From contig CABUQW010000025.1 in NCBI GenBank assembly GCA_902493895.1, forward strand, positions 1-31,202: a stretch of DNA of 31,202 nt. The letters run 5' to 3'. The stretch's first letter is position 1. Every line of letters starts with the position of its first letter. Position numbers and translations under genes: made by a program. The notes beneath the pieces are model-generated. The model saw only the letters and a list, made by a program, of their open reading frames with translations, did not search any database and was not told the DNA's origin. This DNA comes from an uncultured Collinsella sp. (GTDB taxonomy: Bacteria > Actinomycetota > Coriobacteriia > Coriobacteriales > Coriobacteriaceae). Shown here in pieces: positions 1-7,708 of this stretch.

Positions 1-89
1 GATTAAGTTTGCTGCTCTACAGTCCTGCGCAAGACGGAAAGCACATTAAGTGCTTTCCTTTGCGTGCGGAACTCGCGACAAACTTAATC
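1..89. repeat. Nested palindromic element with 11-bp terminal inverted repeats
   Basis: Bases 1-11 (GATTAAGTTTG) are perfectly complementary to 79-89. Inside lies a perfect 9-bp stem (36-44 with 50-58, loop ATTAA), extended by CGCAA (28-32) with TTGCG (60-64). Nearly the whole 89 bases can fold into one interrupted hairpin on either strand. No open reading frame fits the stretch. It could be a MITE-like element, a structured RNA or a boundary hairpin of a gene to the left. The first base of the window is also the first base of the repeat, so the true left edge is unknown. Confidence 0.6.
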
Positions 90-98
90 GCCCCGCCC

Positions 99-175
99 GG
101 CGAACAAGCTGCGGAAACTCGGTCGGTCCAGAGCAATATCGTGCGAACGGAATTCTGGCTGATTTTTTGTTCGCC
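99..175. repeat. Weaker nested inverted repeat in the gene-free left end
   Basis: GGCGAACAA (99-107) is complementary to TTGTTCGCC (167-175), with a 5-bp inner stem (128-132 with 154-158). It continues the gene-free stretch 1-368 between the window edge and the fruA terminator. No coding potential is seen. Whether it is functional or part of a larger element with 1-89 cannot be told. Confidence 0.35.
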
Positions 176-214
176 TGGTTGAACTAGTTGATGGGGTCTA
201 TCTATACCCTTTTG

Positions 215-285
215 TAAGTTGCGGTGAAATAGGGACTGATTTTGGGGTTGAATCGTTTAAACAGTCCCTATTTCACCGCAACTTA
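215..285. repeat. 23-bp perfect inverted repeat, REP/MITE-like
   Basis: The arms 215-237 and 263-285 are exact reverse complements. They end in TAAGTTGCGG on the outside and AGGGACT next to a 25-base spacer that contains GTTTAAAC. The arms are far longer than an ordinary terminator needs, no T-run follows directly, and a separate terminator for fruA sits between this repeat and the gene. The AGGGACT core resembles other intergenic palindromes in this window. Confidence 0.75.
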
Positions 286-296
286 TGGGAGGGATA

Positions 297-332
297 GAAA
301 AAGGCGGAGGCCCTGGAGAGGGACTCCGCCTT
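297..332 (-). terminator. Rho-independent terminator of fruA
   Basis: AAGGCGGAG (301-309) pairs with CTCCGCCTT (324-332), with an inner CCCT/AGGG step. On the minus strand the stem is followed by a T-run (302-297). It lies about 37 bases after the fruA stop codon. Confidence 0.85.
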
Positions 333-368
333 ATATACAGTGGGCGATGTTATTCGCGTACCGTGGAA

Positions 369-2372
369 TTAGACCAGGCGGGCGTTGATCGTCTTGGCGA
401 TCTCGGCGGCGTCGGTGGAACCCTTGACGGTGGCACGGAAGTCCTCGTCCATGAGTGCCTCGGCGACCTTGGACAGGATCTTGAGGTGCGTGGTGCCGGC
501 CTGTGCACCCGGGATGAGCAGGGCGATGGCCACGTTGACAGGAGCGCCGTCCATGGTGTCCCAACCGGTCACGCCGGACTCGTCCTTGACGACGATGACG
601 GCAGCCTCGGTAATGGCGTCGGACTTGGCATGCGGGATGGCGAAGCCCTCCATCATGCCCGTGGTGCCCTCGGCCTCGCGGGCCAGGAAGGCGTACATCA
701 CGGCGTCGGCGTCGCTGGCGATACCTGCCTTGACGGCCTGGTTGGAAACGAAGCTCAGAGCCTCGTCACGAGAAGCGAAGTCCTCGGCGACAAAGACATT
801 CTCGACCTTCACGAAGTCGGCAGCCTCGGCCTTGGGGGCCTCGACGGCAGCGGCCTTGGGAGCCTCAACCGGCTTGGCTGCAGGAGCGGCCTTCTGATTC
901 TTCTCGAAGTCGTACTTCTTGAAGGCCACGAACAGGATGCCACCGACCACAGCGCCGATGAGGATCGCGAGGACCCACAGCGGACCGTTCTCGACAACGG
1001 GCAGGACCAGGAAGCCACCGTGAGGCGCCGGATCGTGAACGTTGAACATAATGGTCAGGATCGAAGCGATAGAGGAACCGAGCATCATGATGGGCATCAC
1101 GGGCCAGATGTTCTTGGTCATGAACGGAATGGCGCCCTCGGTGATGTGGGTGCAACCAAGGATGAGGTTGACGACACCGGCGTCGTGATCCTCCTGGCTG
1201 AAGTACTTCTTGCCGACAACGACGGCGAAGGTGGTGATCAACGGCGGAACGATGCAGGCGGCGGAGACGGCAGCCATGAAGTTGGTGCCGAAGTTGTAGG
1301 TATCGGTGCCAACACCGGCGGCCAGAGCCTCGGTGAGCATAGCGGTACCGGTGACATAAGCAGCCTTGTTGACCGGGCCACCCATGTCAAAGGCGCACAT
1401 GCAGCCGATAGCAAGACCCAGGACAACGGCGCCAGAAGCGGACAGACCCTTGAGGAAGTCCATCATGGCGGTGTTGATGGCAGCCATGGGGCCGGAGATG
1501 CCGAGCATGACCAGACCGACGATGGCGGTCGAGAACAGCGGGTACAGGAAGATAGCCTTGAGGCCGTCCAGATTCTTGGGCAGACCGGCAAAGACCTTCT
1601 CGAGCAGCAGGATGACATAGCCGGCGAGGAAGCCACCGACGATGCCGCCCAGGAAGCCGAAGCCCACGCCGGCGCCACCGGCGTCGATCATGCCGGTCTC
1701 GGCGTTAACAGGCAGGCCCTGGATGGCGATCATACCGGCAACAAAGCCGGGGACGAGCGCCGGGCGCTTGCCGATGGACTCGGCGATGTAGGCGGAAAGC
1801 ACCGGAACCATGAGGTTCATGGCGATGCCGCCGATGATCTTGAGCATCGCAGCAAAGCTGTTGTAGTCAGACGCCGTCGAATCGAAGGACGTAATGCCCC
1901 ACAGGAACGAAACGGCGGTCAGAACACCACCGGCAACGACGAAGACCAGCATGTGGCTGACGCCGTTCATGAGGTGCTTGTAGATGATGTGGCCGATGGA
2001 CTCCTTCTCCTCGACCTCGTCCTCGACATCGGCAGCGGCTGCAACCGTGCTGTCGCCCTTGGCGGCGAGCGCGCGGTCAATCAGCTTACCGGCGGCCTCA
2101 ACGGACAGGGCCTTGGAAACACCAACGGAAACCATGGGCTTGCCGGCGAAACGCTCAGCCTGGACATCCTTGTCGGCTGCGACGACGACGGCCTTGGCAC
2201 CAGCGATCTCACTCTTGGTGAGCTCGTTCTCGACACCGACCTGGCCATGAGTCTCGACCTTAATGGTCAGACCGCGCTCGGCAGCTGCCTTCTCCAGCGC
2301 CTCCTTCGCCATGAAGGTGTGCGCAATGCCGGTCGGGCAACCGGTCGCGGCGATGATGTCAAACTTAGCCAT
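369..2372 (-). CDS. fruA: Fructose-type PTS permease, fused IIB-IIC-IIA
   Basis: This is a phosphotransferase-system permease that imports and phosphorylates a sugar, probably fructose, using phosphate passed from HPr. The 667-residue protein starts with a IIB domain (about 1-105, phospho-cysteine C12 in AATGCPTGIAHT). A charged, Glu-rich linker leads to a polytopic IIC domain (about 128-485, with GGPVNK and TEGAIPF motifs). An Ala/Pro/Lys-rich linker (491-520) then joins a IIA domain whose phospho-histidine is H581 in FAIPHAKSD. The B-C-A order differs from the A-B-C order common in Firmicutes FruA. The start ATG at 2372 was chosen because AAGGAGGG lies just upstream and the IIB fold begins there. 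No 1-phosphofructokinase gene lies in the window, so substrate specificity is family inference. A divergent RpiR-type regulator shares its promoter region. Confidence 0.93.
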   Translation of the reverse strand: MAKFDIIAATGCPTGIAHTFMAKEALEKAAAERGLTIKVETHGQVGVENELTKSEIAGAKAVVVAADKDVQAERFAGKPMVSVGVSKALSVEAAGKLIDRALAAKGDSTVAAAADVEDEVEEKESIGHIIYKHLMNGVSHMLVFVVAGGVLTAVSFLWGITSFDSTASDYNSFAAMLKIIGGIAMNLMVPVLSAYIAESIGKRPALVPGFVAGMIAIQGLPVNAETGMIDAGGAGVGFGFLGGIVGGFLAGYVILLLEKVFAGLPKNLDGLKAIFLYPLFSTAIVGLVMLGISGPMAAINTAMMDFLKGLSASGAVVLGLAIGCMCAFDMGGPVNKAAYVTGTAMLTEALAAGVGTDTYNFGTNFMAAVSAACIVPPLITTFAVVVGKKYFSQEDHDAGVVNLILGCTHITEGAIPFMTKNIWPVMPIMMLGSSIASILTIMFNVHDPAPHGGFLVLPVVENGPLWVLAILIGAVVGGILFVAFKKYDFEKNQKAAPAAKPVEAPKAAAVEAPKAEAADFVKVENVFVAEDFASRDEALSFVSNQAVKAGIASDADAVMYAFLAREAEGTTGMMEGFAIPHAKSDAITEAAVIVVKDESGVTGWDTMDGAPVNVAIALLIPGAQAGTTHLKILSKVAEALMDEDFRATVKGSTDAAEIAKTINARLV

Positions 2373-2393
2373 GTGTCCCTCCTTCTTGAGTAC

Positions 2394-2434
2394 AGCGCCC
2401 GCGGGCGCTCCCCTACACGCGCTTCGATGCGCGT
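2394..2434 (-). other. Two GC-rich hairpins in the fruA leader
   Basis: AGCGCCCGCGGGCGCT (2394-2409) is a perfect 16-bp palindrome just before the fruA ribosome binding site. ACGCGC/GCGCGT (2417-2422, 2429-2434) forms a second hairpin. From the predicted promoter the leader would be about 160 bases. The hairpins could affect fruA translation or mRNA stability; nothing shows a ligand. Confidence 0.4.
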
Positions 2435-2528
2435 TTTTCCACAACTGAAAGATACCAACCTACCGTCCGCGTGAGAAGAGCTAAGGTGCAAATCTCCGGT
2501 GAAAGGTTCTTTCATAACCGTAAACGGT

Positions 2529-2563
2529 AAGTGAAAGTTTACCATCAACACTTGAAACGGCAA
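2529..2563 (-). promoter_or_regulatory. fruA promoter with overlapping inverted repeat (candidate RpiR operator)
   Basis: On the minus strand TTGCCG (2563-2558) and TAAACT (2541-2536) are separated by 16 bases, a good match to a housekeeping promoter. AAGTG (2529-2533) and CACTT (2549-2553) form an inverted repeat that overlaps the -10 element and spacer, where a bound regulator would block transcription. A short ACCG-TAAA-CGGT palindrome sits at 2517-2528. Operator identity is inferred from position next to the RpiR-family gene. Confidence 0.5.
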
Positions 2564-2590
2564 GGTGTATCTTGTAATTGAAAATGCCCG

Positions 2591-2596
2591 TATACT
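2591..2596 (+). promoter_or_regulatory. -10-like element upstream of the RpiR-family gene
   Basis: TATACT lies about 49 bases before the start codon of the divergent regulator gene. No good -35 hexamer is seen at 16-18 bases, so it may need an activator or be a weak promoter. Confidence 0.35.
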
Positions 2597-2644
2597 ATGG
2601 CATTGCAAATCAAGCTAGATTTTCATGCCAACCAGGAGCCATCC

Positions 2645-3502
2645 ATGACCGATAGTAGCAAGAGCGCACTTTCCCTCATTAGCACCCATCAGGGATACAG
2701 CGAGTCCGAGCAGCGCATTGTCGACTATATATTGGAGCACCAGTCCGAGGCGCCACGCCTCACGGCCGCTCAGCTCTCGCGCGCCGCCGCCACGTCCGAG
2801 GCGACCGTTTCGCGCTTCTGCCGCAAGCTGGGCTTTGGTAGCTTCCGCAGCTTTCAGTTTTCGTTGGCGAGGGATTTGGAAAGCCAGCGCAACGAAGGCC
2901 TGACTGACGAAGTCTCGCTCGACAATATGGAGCAGAGCCTCAAGAACATCCTGGCTGCCAAGGTGAGCGAGCTTAATGCGACCATCGACGGGATCGACCA
3001 CGATACGCTGGCGGCTGTTGTGCATGCCCTTAAGCATGCAGGGGTTATTGAGTTTGCAGCTGTGGGCAATACGAACGCGGTCGCGCTCGATGCGACGTTT
3101 AAGTTTTCGCAGCTAGGCCTGCGCTGCATGGCGAGCACCATTAGCGAGACATCAATCGGCTTTGCGCTCACGTTACGCCCGGGTGACGTCATCGTGCTAA
3201 TCTCAAACTCTGGCAAATCGCGCCGACTGAATCGCATGGCAAAAGCGGCTCGCAACTGCGGCGCAACCGTGGTCGTCATCAGCAGCGACAGCAAATCCCC
3301 GCTCGCGCGCCTGGCTGACTACACTTTTAATACCGTCAACCACGAAGCGCTGTTAACGACAGGCGATTTTGCGTTCTCCAAGATCAGCGCCACGATGATC
3401 ATCGAAGTCATCTACAACTTCCTGCTGCCCGAGATTGAAGACGCTCGCGAACATATCAGCTACTACGAGGAGCTCATCCAGCCGGACAAGGTCGTTGAGT
3501 AA
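2645..3502 (+). CDS. MurR/RpiR-family transcriptional regulator
   Basis: This is a DNA-binding regulator of sugar metabolism, probably controlling the divergent PTS gene. The 285-residue protein has an N-terminal RpiR helix-turn-helix (about 1-77, recognition region near residues 40-64, ending RFCRKLGF). A C-terminal SIS phosphosugar-binding domain (about 120-255) follows, with the loop LISNSGKSRRL. The start ATG at 2645 is preceded by AGGAG at six bases. An in-frame ATG 16 codons upstream (2597) lacks such a site and overlaps the -10 element, so it was rejected. The SIS ligand is likely a sugar phosphate made by the PTS; this is inferred from the neighbour, not visible in the sequence. Confidence 0.9.
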   Translation: MTDSSKSALSLISTHQGYSESEQRIVDYILEHQSEAPRLTAAQLSRAAATSEATVSRFCRKLGFGSFRSFQFSLARDLESQRNEGLTDEVSLDNMEQSLKNILAAKVSELNATIDGIDHDTLAAVVHALKHAGVIEFAAVGNTNAVALDATFKFSQLGLRCMASTISETSIGFALTLRPGDVIVLISNSGKSRRLNRMAKAARNCGATVVVISSDSKSPLARLADYTFNTVNHEALLTTGDFAFSKISATMIIEVIYNFLLPEIEDAREHISYYEELIQPDKVVE

Positions 3503-3512
3503 AACGCGTAGC

Positions 3513-3541
3513 GGGACAAAAATTTCAGTCTATTTTGTCCC
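3513..3541. terminator. Bidirectional terminator between converging genes
   Basis: GGGACAAAA (3513-3521) pairs with TTTTGTCCC (3533-3541) around an 11-base loop. It lies in the 59-base gap between the stops of the regulator (plus) and recN (minus). The A/T half of the stem supplies a T-rich flank in both directions. The GGGAC core is shared with other palindromes in the window. Confidence 0.6.
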
Positions 3542-3561
3542 ACCAACACCGCTGATACGAC

Positions 3562-5190
3562 CTAACCTCGAGCTTCTTCGAGCATCTGCTTTGCGTGGGC
3601 CAAGCTTGCCTCGGACTGATCGCCACTCAACATGCGGGCGATCTCGGCGGTACGCGCTTCGCCGGTTACCTCGTCCAAATGCGTCTGGGGAACATCGCCC
3701 GGTTCCTTGCTGACGACATAATGCTTGTCAGCCATGACGGCGACCTGCGCCAAGTGAGTTACGACAATCACCTGATGCGTAGCGGCGAGATCTGCCAGCA
3801 CGCCCGCGAGCGCACGCGCCGTGGAGCCACCGACACCAGCATCGACCTCGTCAAACACCAGCGTATCAACACCGTCCGCGTTACCGAGGACAACCTTGCT
3901 TGCCAGCATGACGCGGCTGAGCTCGCCGCCCGACGCAATTCGACGCAGGGGACGCGGCGTCAAGCCGGCACCGCTGCGGTATAGCAGCTCGTAGCTCGAA
4001 GGACCAACGGGCGTCCACTCAGCACGGGGAAGATCACGCGACTCCCAGACGAGCTCGGCACTACCCATCTCCAGGCGAGCCATCTGGCGGCCCACCTCGT
4101 GGCAGAAGCGCGGGGCCGCCGTATTGCGAGCGCGCTTAAGTGCCCTGGCAGCAGCGAACAGCTCGCGCTCGGCGCTCCCAAGTGCCTCACGCGCCTTTTT
4201 GATCTGTTCATCGCCATCATCGACCAGCGAAAGCAGCTCTTGTGAGCGGTCGCGCATGGCAAAGACATCGTCCATGGTCGGACCCCACTGACGCAGCAGG
4301 CCCTTGAGGTCGGAATACCGCTCGCGCATGCGAGCGAGCTCACGAGGATCGAAGGCGACCCCATCGCGATAGGCGCGCAGCTCGTTGGCACAATCCTCAA
4401 GCGAGATGCAGGCATCCGAAAGCGCATCGGCAATGTCGCCCAGCTTGCGGTCAACGGTCGCCATACGTGAAAGCTCGGCCACGGCGCCATTCACGGCATC
4501 GAGCGCTCCCCCTTCGGCGGCAAGCGATGCATGGGCATCGTTAGCTGTGGCAACCAGCACCTCGGCATGTTCGGAGCGCGGCAGCAGTTCCTCGAGTTCC
4601 TCATACTCACCCGGCTTAGGGTCGACCTCGCCGATGCGCTCGAGGGCAAAGCGCGCCTCCTCGACGCGGCTCCCCTGCGCACGCGAGGCCTCCTCGACGC
4701 GACGGACCTCCTTAGCGACCGCGCGCGAGGCTTTAAAGCAAGCACGGTAGTGCTCGAGCGCCTCGAGCGCAGAGCGCCCCGCCCACGCATCGACCATCGC
4801 AACGTGATGCGCCGGATCGAGCAAGCGCTGGTGCTCGTGCTGGCCGCACAGATCCATCATCACGCCAACGCGCTCCGAAAGCTCGCGCACACTGGCAATG
4901 CGGCCGTCAATCTTCACGCGGCTGCGGCCCTCGGCAGAAAGACTGCGCTGTACGGTAAAGCCTTCCGTGTCGTGTGGACCGTCGAACAGCCGCGCCTCGA
5001 CACTCGCCAGCGTCTCGCCCTCGCGCACCGTCGACGAATCCGCACGCTCACCCAAAATAAGCTTGAGCGCCGAGAGCAGCGCGGTCTTGCCGGCGCCGGT
5101 CTCGCCGGTCAGGACAGTCAGACCGGCACTCGGCACCAGCGTCGCCTCACGAATGAGTGCAATGTTAGAAACCTGCAGCTCATCGATCAT
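3562..5190 (-). CDS. recN: DNA repair protein RecN
   Basis: RecN is an SMC-like ATPase that acts early in recombinational repair of double-strand breaks. The 542-residue protein has an N-terminal Walker A (GETGAGKT, residues 29-36), a long central helical/coiled-coil part, and a C-terminal ABC signature (ASGGELSRVML) with Walker B (TLVFDEVDAGVGG). Length is close to the usual 550. The ATG at 5190 (start MIDELQVSNI) has GGAG at six bases and overlaps the last 11 bases of nadK, indicating translational coupling. An ATG four codons further upstream lacks a binding site. It is the last gene of the efp-recN run and ends at a shared terminator. Confidence 0.95.
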   Translation of the reverse strand: MIDELQVSNIALIREATLVPSAGLTVLTGETGAGKTALLSALKLILGERADSSTVREGETLASVEARLFDGPHDTEGFTVQRSLSAEGRSRVKIDGRIASVRELSERVGVMMDLCGQHEHQRLLDPAHHVAMVDAWAGRSALEALEHYRACFKASRAVAKEVRRVEEASRAQGSRVEEARFALERIGEVDPKPGEYEELEELLPRSEHAEVLVATANDAHASLAAEGGALDAVNGAVAELSRMATVDRKLGDIADALSDACISLEDCANELRAYRDGVAFDPRELARMRERYSDLKGLLRQWGPTMDDVFAMRDRSQELLSLVDDGDEQIKKAREALGSAERELFAAARALKRARNTAAPRFCHEVGRQMARLEMGSAELVWESRDLPRAEWTPVGPSSYELLYRSGAGLTPRPLRRIASGGELSRVMLASKVVLGNADGVDTLVFDEVDAGVGGSTARALAGVLADLAATHQVIVVTHLAQVAVMADKHYVVSKEPGDVPQTHLDEVTGEARTAEIARMLSGDQSEASLAHAKQMLEEARG

Positions 5191-6040
5191 GTCGTACTCC
5201 ATAAAACACTCGGCTCACCGAGTTATAGAAGCTCTCGGGGCCGTAATCCAGCAGCAGCACATCTCCGGGCCCGCGGCGCACGGCCACGCTCTCAACGGTG
5301 CCATCGCAGGTAATAAACTGTCCATCGATAGCGATCGCCGGCACGCTCGGGCGATCATCGGACATAAAGATTTCGACGACATCACTCGGCGAGGTCAAAA
5401 AGGCACGAGCCTGAATGGTGTGCGGCGCAATGGGTACACAGACCATGCCCGTATAGTCGGGGCTCACGATGGGGCCGCCGGCACTGAGTGCGTAACCCGT
5501 AGAACCAGTCGCCGTGGACACGACCACGCCGTCGCCACGCAGTCGATCGATATGGTGGCCCGACACCGTGATGTCGAACTCGACCATATCGGACAGCGGA
5601 CCGCGGGTAAGCGCCATGTCGTTGAGGGCGAAGGTGCGCACGACATCCTTCGTACCGTCTTCGCGCACGGACACGATATCCGCAGCGATGGTGGCGCGAC
5701 GGCTCACGTGCAGCTCGCCGGAAAGGGCATCGCTCACGACCTTAAGAATGTCGCGCTCCTCGGGGCTCGCAGCAGTTAAAAAGCCCAGGTGACCATAGGA
5801 AAGACCGAGGATAGGAATCTCGCGATGGTTGAGGATGCGGGCAGCGCGCAGCAGCGTGCCGTCGCCGCCGAGCGTAATGACCAGATCGGAGCCGTCAATA
5901 TCAGGCGTGCTTTGAATCTTCGATCGCTGATCGGCAGCCCATGCGACCTCATAGCCCTGGCGCGTCAGCCAAAGCTCGAGCATCAGGCCGCTCTCGACCG
6001 CCTCTTGCTTGTAGTAATTGGGAACCAGAAAGACCTTCAT
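5180..6040 (-). CDS. nadK: NAD kinase
   Basis: NAD kinase phosphorylates NAD to NADP, using ATP or polyphosphate in many Gram-positive members. The 286-residue protein shows the GGDGT motif (residues 58-62), the NDMAL segment that corresponds to the family NE motif, and the glycine-rich STATGSTGYALSAGGP stretch of the NAD site. Its start codon overlaps the tlyA stop (ATGA) and its 3' end overlaps recN, so it lies inside a tightly coupled tlyA-nadK-recN unit. This gene order is common in Gram-positive bacteria. Confidence 0.95.
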   Translation of the reverse strand: MKVFLVPNYYKQEAVESGLMLELWLTRQGYEVAWAADQRSKIQSTPDIDGSDLVITLGGDGTLLRAARILNHREIPILGLSYGHLGFLTAASPEERDILKVVSDALSGELHVSRRATIAADIVSVREDGTKDVVRTFALNDMALTRGPLSDMVEFDITVSGHHIDRLRGDGVVVSTATGSTGYALSAGGPIVSPDYTGMVCVPIAPHTIQARAFLTSPSDVVEIFMSDDRPSVPAIAIDGQFITCDGTVESVAVRRGPGDVLLLDYGPESFYNSVSRVFYGVRHDR

Positions 6041-6849
6041 AGCGTTGCAGCTTTCTCGCTCAAAACCGAAACCTGGGATTGCAGCTCATCGTCGGTACGT
6101 TCACCGGGGGCAAATCTCGTGCCGTACAGGAAAAACTCAACGTTTCCCTTGGCACCATGAATGGGCGACACGCACACATCGACCGGGAACAGCCCCTTGG
6201 CAGCAAAGAGTTCAACTGCCGCAACGAGTGTATCGCGGCGCACAGCGGGATCGGTCACAATGCCGCCCTCGCCCACCAGCGCCGCCGGAGCCTCAAACTG
6301 CGGCTTTACGAGCGTGCAGAATGCACCCGTAGGCGCCAGGCACGCCAGCACCGCATCGATAATGTTCGCGATGCTGGTAAACGAGACATCACACACAGCA
6401 AGGTCGATGGCGCCGGCATAGCCAAGCTCAGGCAGCTGGGTCACGTTTGTGCGCTCATGTAGCGTCACGCGATCGTCCTGACGCAACGACCAATCGAACT
6501 GGGCGCGACCCACGTCCACCGAGACAACGGTCGCAGCTCCGCGCTTGAGCAGGCAATCGGTAAAGCCGCCGGTAGAGCAGCCTACGTCCAGGCAGGCAAA
6601 GCCCATGGGATCGATACAAAACGCATCAAGCGCGCCTTCGAGCTTAAGACCGCCGCGGCCAACATAGGGAATGCGCCCCTTCACGTGCAGCGGCAGGCCC
6701 GGGGTCACCTTAAGGCCCGGTGAAGTCAAGCGCTCGCCGCCACTCGAGACCAAGCCGGCCATAAGAGTGCGAAGGGCATCCGCGCGATCGGCGCAGATGC
6801 CCTGTGAAATCAGTTCGTCATCAAGACGCACACGTTTCATGAATGCCAT
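6037..6849 (-). CDS. tlyA: TlyA-type 16S/23S rRNA 2'-O-methyltransferase
   Basis: TlyA-family enzymes add 2'-O-methyl groups to ribosomal RNA; in mycobacteria this affects capreomycin sensitivity. The protein of about 270 residues has an N-terminal S4 RNA-binding domain (VRLDDELISQG onward) and an FtsJ-like methyltransferase domain with the SAM motif DVGCSTGGFTD. The start is uncertain: ATG at 6849 is used, a TTG lies one codon upstream (6852), and ATG at 6840 gives an N terminus that aligns best with the family. None has a strong ribosome binding site. The stop overlaps the nadK start by four bases, and xseB ends 35 bases upstream. Confidence 0.9.
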   Translation of the reverse strand: MAFMKRVRLDDELISQGICADRADALRTLMAGLVSSGGERLTSPGLKVTPGLPLHVKGRIPYVGRGGLKLEGALDAFCIDPMGFACLDVGCSTGGFTDCLLKRGAATVVSVDVGRAQFDWSLRQDDRVTLHERTNVTQLPELGYAGAIDLAVCDVSFTSIANIIDAVLACLAPTGAFCTLVKPQFEAPAALVGEGGIVTDPAVRRDTLVAAVELFAAKGLFPVDVCVSPIHGAKGNVEFFLYGTRFAPGERTDDELQSQVSVLSEKAATL

Positions 6850-6884
6850 CAACCATTCGTATCCGGAGATGCGGCCTAGCTATT

Positions 6885-7115
6885 CTAGGATTCGTTTTCC
6901 GCATCCTCATCGTATTCCTGCTCGAGCTTGTCGGCCTCGCGCGGCGTCAGCTCAAACTTATCGACCATGTCGACCGCGCGGGAGCCCAGCTCAATCGCCT
7001 CGTCAAACAGATCGAGCGAACGCTCCAAAGAGGTATCCTTGGAGCGAACGGTAGCGATGATCTGATCCAAACGGTCCGAGATCTCGTCAAAGTTGCGGAC
7101 AGAACCCTCTGGCAT
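6885..7115 (-). CDS. xseB: Exodeoxyribonuclease VII small subunit
   Basis: XseB binds the large subunit XseA to form exonuclease VII, which degrades single-stranded DNA. The 76-residue protein has the family helical hairpin (FDEISDRLDQII near the start, LERSLDLFDEAIELG in the middle) and an acidic tail. GAGGAG lies just before the ATG and overlaps the end of nusB, whose stop is two bases away. The expected partner xseA is not next to it, although many genomes have xseA immediately upstream. Confidence 0.88.
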   Translation of the reverse strand: MPEGSVRNFDEISDRLDQIIATVRSKDTSLERSLDLFDEAIELGSRAVDMVDKFELTPREADKLEQEYDEDAENES

Positions 7116-7117
7116 GA

Positions 7118-7705
7118 CTACTCCTCGACGGAGTCGGCCTCGACGGCCTCAGCAGCGTCCGCGCCCTCGGCCAGCACGCCAGCCTCGGCCTGAGCAGCTG
7201 CAACCTTTGCGGCAGCCTCGGCAGCCTGTGCCTCCTCGCGAGCGCGATCTTCGGCCAGCAGCTCTTGGTATAGGTCCTCGCCCGGCAGCTCCTCGCTGCG
7301 AGCGATCTTACCCAGCACGCCGTTGACGAACGACGCGGACTGGTCGGTGCCATAGGCCTTAGCAAGCTCGACGGCCTCGTTGATCACGATGGCGTCAGAG
7401 ACCTCCTCGTCGGTGAGGAAACGCATCTCGTAAACGGCGATACGCAGCAGGTTGCGGTCGGCGCCGGGCATGCGCATAAGATCCCAGTTCTTGGCAACAG
7501 AGCGCAGAGCACAGTCGATGCGGTCGATATGCTCATAGGCACCGCGGCACAGCTCCAGCGCATAGGGGTCGAGGGGACCCTTCGAGATCAGGAAATCGCC
7601 CTCGAGGACGCGCTCGAGCGGGCTGTCCGTGGCCTCGGCCTGGAACAGAAGCTGCAACGCCTGACTGCGGGCAAGCGTACGCCCGCGATAAACCTTAAGG
7701 CTCAA
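7118..7705 (-). CDS. nusB: Transcription antitermination protein NusB
   Basis: NusB joins the NusA/NusE/NusG complex for rRNA antitermination and rRNA maturation. The 195-residue protein has the all-helical NusB domain in about the first 145 residues, including RNLLRIAVYEM and AVELAKAYGTDQSASFVNGVL. It continues into a roughly 45-residue Ala/Glu-rich tail not found in typical NusB proteins of about 140 residues. The start is TTG at 7705, supported by AAGGAG six bases upstream; this site overlaps the stop of the Asp23-like gene three bases away. xseB starts two bases after the nusB stop. Confidence 0.92.
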   Translation of the reverse strand: MSLKVYRGRTLARSQALQLLFQAEATDSPLERVLEGDFLISKGPLDPYALELCRGAYEHIDRIDCALRSVAKNWDLMRMPGADRNLLRIAVYEMRFLTDEEVSDAIVINEAVELAKAYGTDQSASFVNGVLGKIARSEELPGEDLYQELLAEDRAREEAQAAEAAAKVAAAQAEAGVLAEGADAAEAVEADSVEE

Positions 7706-7708
7706 AGG

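Noticed and set aside
285..2474. Plus-strand open frame of 729 codons opposite fruA
   Set aside because: It mirrors the codon bias of fruA, is rich in Gly, Asp, His and Val with no recognisable domain, and fruA on the other strand has a full three-domain PTS match with proper start signals.
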